NCBI GenBank assembly: GCA_910585855.1
Contig: CAJUGZ010000264.1
Coordinates: 1 to 6,030, forward strand
DNA: 6,030 nucleotides
Direction of reading: 5' to 3'
From: an uncultured Lachnospiraceae bacterium
Lineage (GTDB): Bacteria; Bacillota_A; Clostridia; Lachnospirales; Lachnospiraceae
Position numbers and translations under genes: made by a program. Shown here piece by piece: positions 6,010 through 6,030 of the stretch. Position 1 is the stretch's first letter. Every line of letters starts with the position of its first letter. Below the pieces are notes generated by a model, which had not been told where the DNA came from, ran no database searches, and saw nothing but the letters and a program-made list of their open reading frames with translations.

Positions 6010-6030
6010 CACACCCTGCATAGAAGCAGG

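Larger units (their letters stand above)
5683..6030. other. Non-coding 3' region, GC-richer, with several hairpins
   Basis: No convincing gene lies in these 348 bases. A long minus-strand frame (GTG at 5996 back to 5634) is open, but it runs antisense through the peptidase tail and has no family I can identify. From about 5765 onward composition shifts to markedly higher GC than the recombinase genes. Hairpins are dense: 5847-5869, a GGGCG/CGCCC stem near 5898-5912, GGGC/GCCC at 5986-6000, and CCTGC/GCAGG at the right edge. This could be an intergenic repeat, a structured RNA on either strand, or a cluster of terminators. Confidence 0.4.

Noticed and set aside
1..6030. CRISPR array, tRNA or rRNA
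   Set aside because: No regularly spaced direct repeats and no tRNA or rRNA-like sequence were seen on either strand.

Overview
The window reads as DNA from a low-GC Gram-positive anaerobe of the Clostridia, most likely a gut Lachnospiraceae. The reading frames are AT-rich with AGGAGG-type ribosome binding sites, and the protein families (a lineage-typical Rpn-like nuclease, a run of large serine recombinases, an S8 peptidase tail) fit that group. This assignment is inference from family content and composition; no rRNA or other marker is present.

Layout: bases 1-219 hold no convincing gene. A promoter (220-248) and ribosome binding site (264-271) lead into a PD-(D/E)XK, Rpn-like protein (279-1196). 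Directly behind it are three consecutive, overlapping large serine recombinase genes on the + strand: a 5'-truncated one without its catalytic serine (1263-2843), one with an intact catalytic motif but a shortened coiled coil (2827-4338), and one with an intact catalytic motif but no zinc ribbon and no C-terminal tail (4307-5521). Right after the third gene lies a 3' fragment of an S8 (subtilisin-like) peptidase gene (homology about 5560-5682) that lacks the whole catalytic domain. The last 348 bases appear non-coding, are richer in GC, and carry hairpins, including a likely bidirectional terminator at 5847-5881.

Interpretation: this looks like the recombinase-bearing right end of an integrated element, of the type that carries three serine integrases in tandem, inserted into a chromosomal S8 peptidase gene. 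The junction would lie between 5522 and about 5562. The remaining peptidase gene is not in the window, so the left end should lie outside it or be lost. Recombinase 1 is almost certainly inactive as a strand-exchange enzyme. Recombinases 2 and 3 keep the catalytic YxRxS motif, but each has lost a different DNA-binding or synapsis-control module. The element is therefore either decaying or relies on unequal partners. The Rpn-like gene has its own promoter and is a plausible cargo gene.
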